Source: Chitinophagaceae bacterium
GTDB taxonomy: Bacteria > Bacteroidota > Bacteroidia > Chitinophagales > Chitinophagaceae
Direction: 5' to 3'
DNA: 5,431 bases
Assembly: GCA_020853515.1 (NCBI GenBank)
Contig: JADYYU010000433.1
Coordinates: forward strand, 1-5,431
The translations under genes were made by a program, and so were the position numbers. This document shows positions 4,548-5,431 of this stretch, in pieces. Within the stretch, counting starts at the first letter, position 1. Each line of letters starts with the position of its first letter. The notes below the pieces were generated by a model. It was given only the letters and a program-made list of their open reading frames with translations, had not been told where the DNA came from and searched no databases.

Positions 4548-5431
4548 ATGAAAAAATATGTGATAGCCATTTGTATTCTGGTATCCGGTCTGAGATCATT
4601 TGCACAGGCTGATAGTCTTGACCTGAAAATCGGGCAGATGATTATGATTGGAATGAGCGGTACCGCAGTCACCAATTCATCAGCCATCATCAAGGCAATT
4701 CAGCACAATTTTACAGGCGGGGTTCTCTTGTTTGAACTTAACCTCAATCCGGTACAGACAGAAAAGAAATTGGCGAAGCTGACAGCAGACCTGCAGCGCG
4801 CTGCTAACATACCTTTATTGATCTCTATCGACCAGGAAGGGGGCAAGGTAAACCGCCTAAAAGCCAAATATGGATTTAAAGAAATGCCTTCAGCCAAAAG
4901 TATTGGTTTACGTAACAATGATGATTATACCACTGAAACAGGTGTTACCACGGCTGACGCCTTGCGGGCCTGCGGTATCAATATAAATTTTGCACCCGTT
5001 CTTGATGTTGACAATCCGGAATGCCCGGTACTGGGAAAATTGCAACGATGCTATGACGCAGATGTACAGAAAATTTCACATTTTGCATCCCTGATCATTG
5101 ATGCCCATGTGCAAAAGGGTATCAGAACTGTAGTTAAACACTTTCCGGGGCATGGCAGCAGCCGGTCTGACTCACATAAAGGACTGGCTGATGTAACAAA
5201 ATACTGGACGCCGAATGAACTGCTTCCATATAAAAATCTGATCAGCGAGGGTAAGATCGAAGCAATCATGACAGCCCATATTATTAACCGTAATATAGAT
5301 CCGTCGGGCTTACCGGCCACTTTATCAAAAAAGGCCATCACAGATCTTTTGCGCAATAAGCTCAGCTATCAGGGCGTTGTGTTTAGCGATGATATGCAAA
5401 TGCACGCCATCAGCAGTTTTTATGGTTTCGA
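4548..5431 (+). CDS. Exported family 3 glycoside hydrolase, NagZ-like beta-N-acetylhexosaminidase (N-terminal part)
   Basis: The frame runs off the window end after 294 complete codons, so the C-terminus is missing. A Sec signal peptide (MKKYVIAICILVSGLRSFAQ, cleavage near residue 20) predicts a periplasmic or outer-membrane-side enzyme, unlike cytoplasmic E. coli NagZ. The GH3 (beta/alpha)8 barrel starts at about 26 with LKIGQMIMIGMSG. Landmarks are ISIDQEGGKVNRL (92-104, sugar-binding Asp95 and Arg103), NFAPVLDVD (147-155), KHFPGHGSSRSDSH (197-210), and the strand GVVFSDDMQM (276-285). By comparison with B. subtilis NagZ, Asp208-Ser-His210 would be the acid/base dyad and Asp281 the nucleophile. 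The KHFPGHG and Asp-x-His motif marks the N-acetylglucosaminidase branch rather than beta-glucosidases. Likely substrates are muropeptides or GlcNAc-containing oligosaccharides. Many Bacteroidota homologues carry a C-terminal beta-lactamase-like domain; whether this one does cannot be seen. It lies 54 bp after the unknown gene and has its own candidate promoter. Confidence 0.93.
   Translation, partial: MKKYVIAICILVSGLRSFAQADSLDLKIGQMIMIGMSGTAVTNSSAIIKAIQHNFTGGVLLFELNLNPVQTEKKLAKLTADLQRAANIPLLISIDQEGGKVNRLKAKYGFKEMPSAKSIGLRNNDDYTTETGVTTADALRACGININFAPVLDVDNPECPVLGKLQRCYDADVQKISHFASLIIDAHVQKGIRTVVKHFPGHGSSRSDSHKGLADVTKYWTPNELLPYKNLISEGKIEAIMTAHIINRNIDPSGLPATLSKKAITDLLRNKLSYQGVVFSDDMQMHAISSFYGF

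Overview
This window looks like an ordinary chromosomal segment from a member of the Bacteroidota, possibly of the Cytophagales/Chitinophagales type. The reasons are A-rich, Shine-Dalgarno-poor start regions, -7 elements resembling the Bacteroidota consensus TAnnTTTG, a CKKK-type lipoprotein, and signal peptides ending in A-Q or F-A-Q. The exact genus cannot be read from the sequence. No rRNA, tRNA, CRISPR array, insertion sequence or phage gene was seen.

Layout. Positions 1-277 (+) hold the C-terminal 91 residues of a protein resembling the pyridoxamine 5'-phosphate oxidase-like FMN-binding family. It converges, with an 8-bp gap, on a minus-strand lipoprotein gene (286-669). Upstream of that, also on minus, is a small secreted protein built almost entirely of six 13-residue repeats centred on Tyr-Lys-Ala (774-1112; it resembles the family I recall as DUF6150/Septknot). 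Next is kbl (1164-2351, minus), encoding glycine C-acetyltransferase of threonine degradation. A gene-poor stretch of about 435 bp (2352-2786) follows and contains only doubtful short open frames. Then come a WYL-domain transcriptional regulator (2787-3797, minus), an unrecognised 195-residue protein transcribed divergently from it (3906-4493, +), and the first 294 residues of an exported family 3 glycoside hydrolase of the NagZ type (4548 to the window end, +).

How the genes relate. There is no clear pathway cluster. Kbl and the GH3 enzyme belong to amino-acid catabolism and to amino-sugar (probably muropeptide or chitooligosaccharide) hydrolysis respectively. The most suggestive arrangement is the WYL regulator facing the unknown 195-residue gene across a roughly 108-bp spacer that contains an imperfect inverted repeat, a candidate operator. 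The structurally most unusual item is the repeat protein at 774-1112. I found no convincing new multi-gene system.
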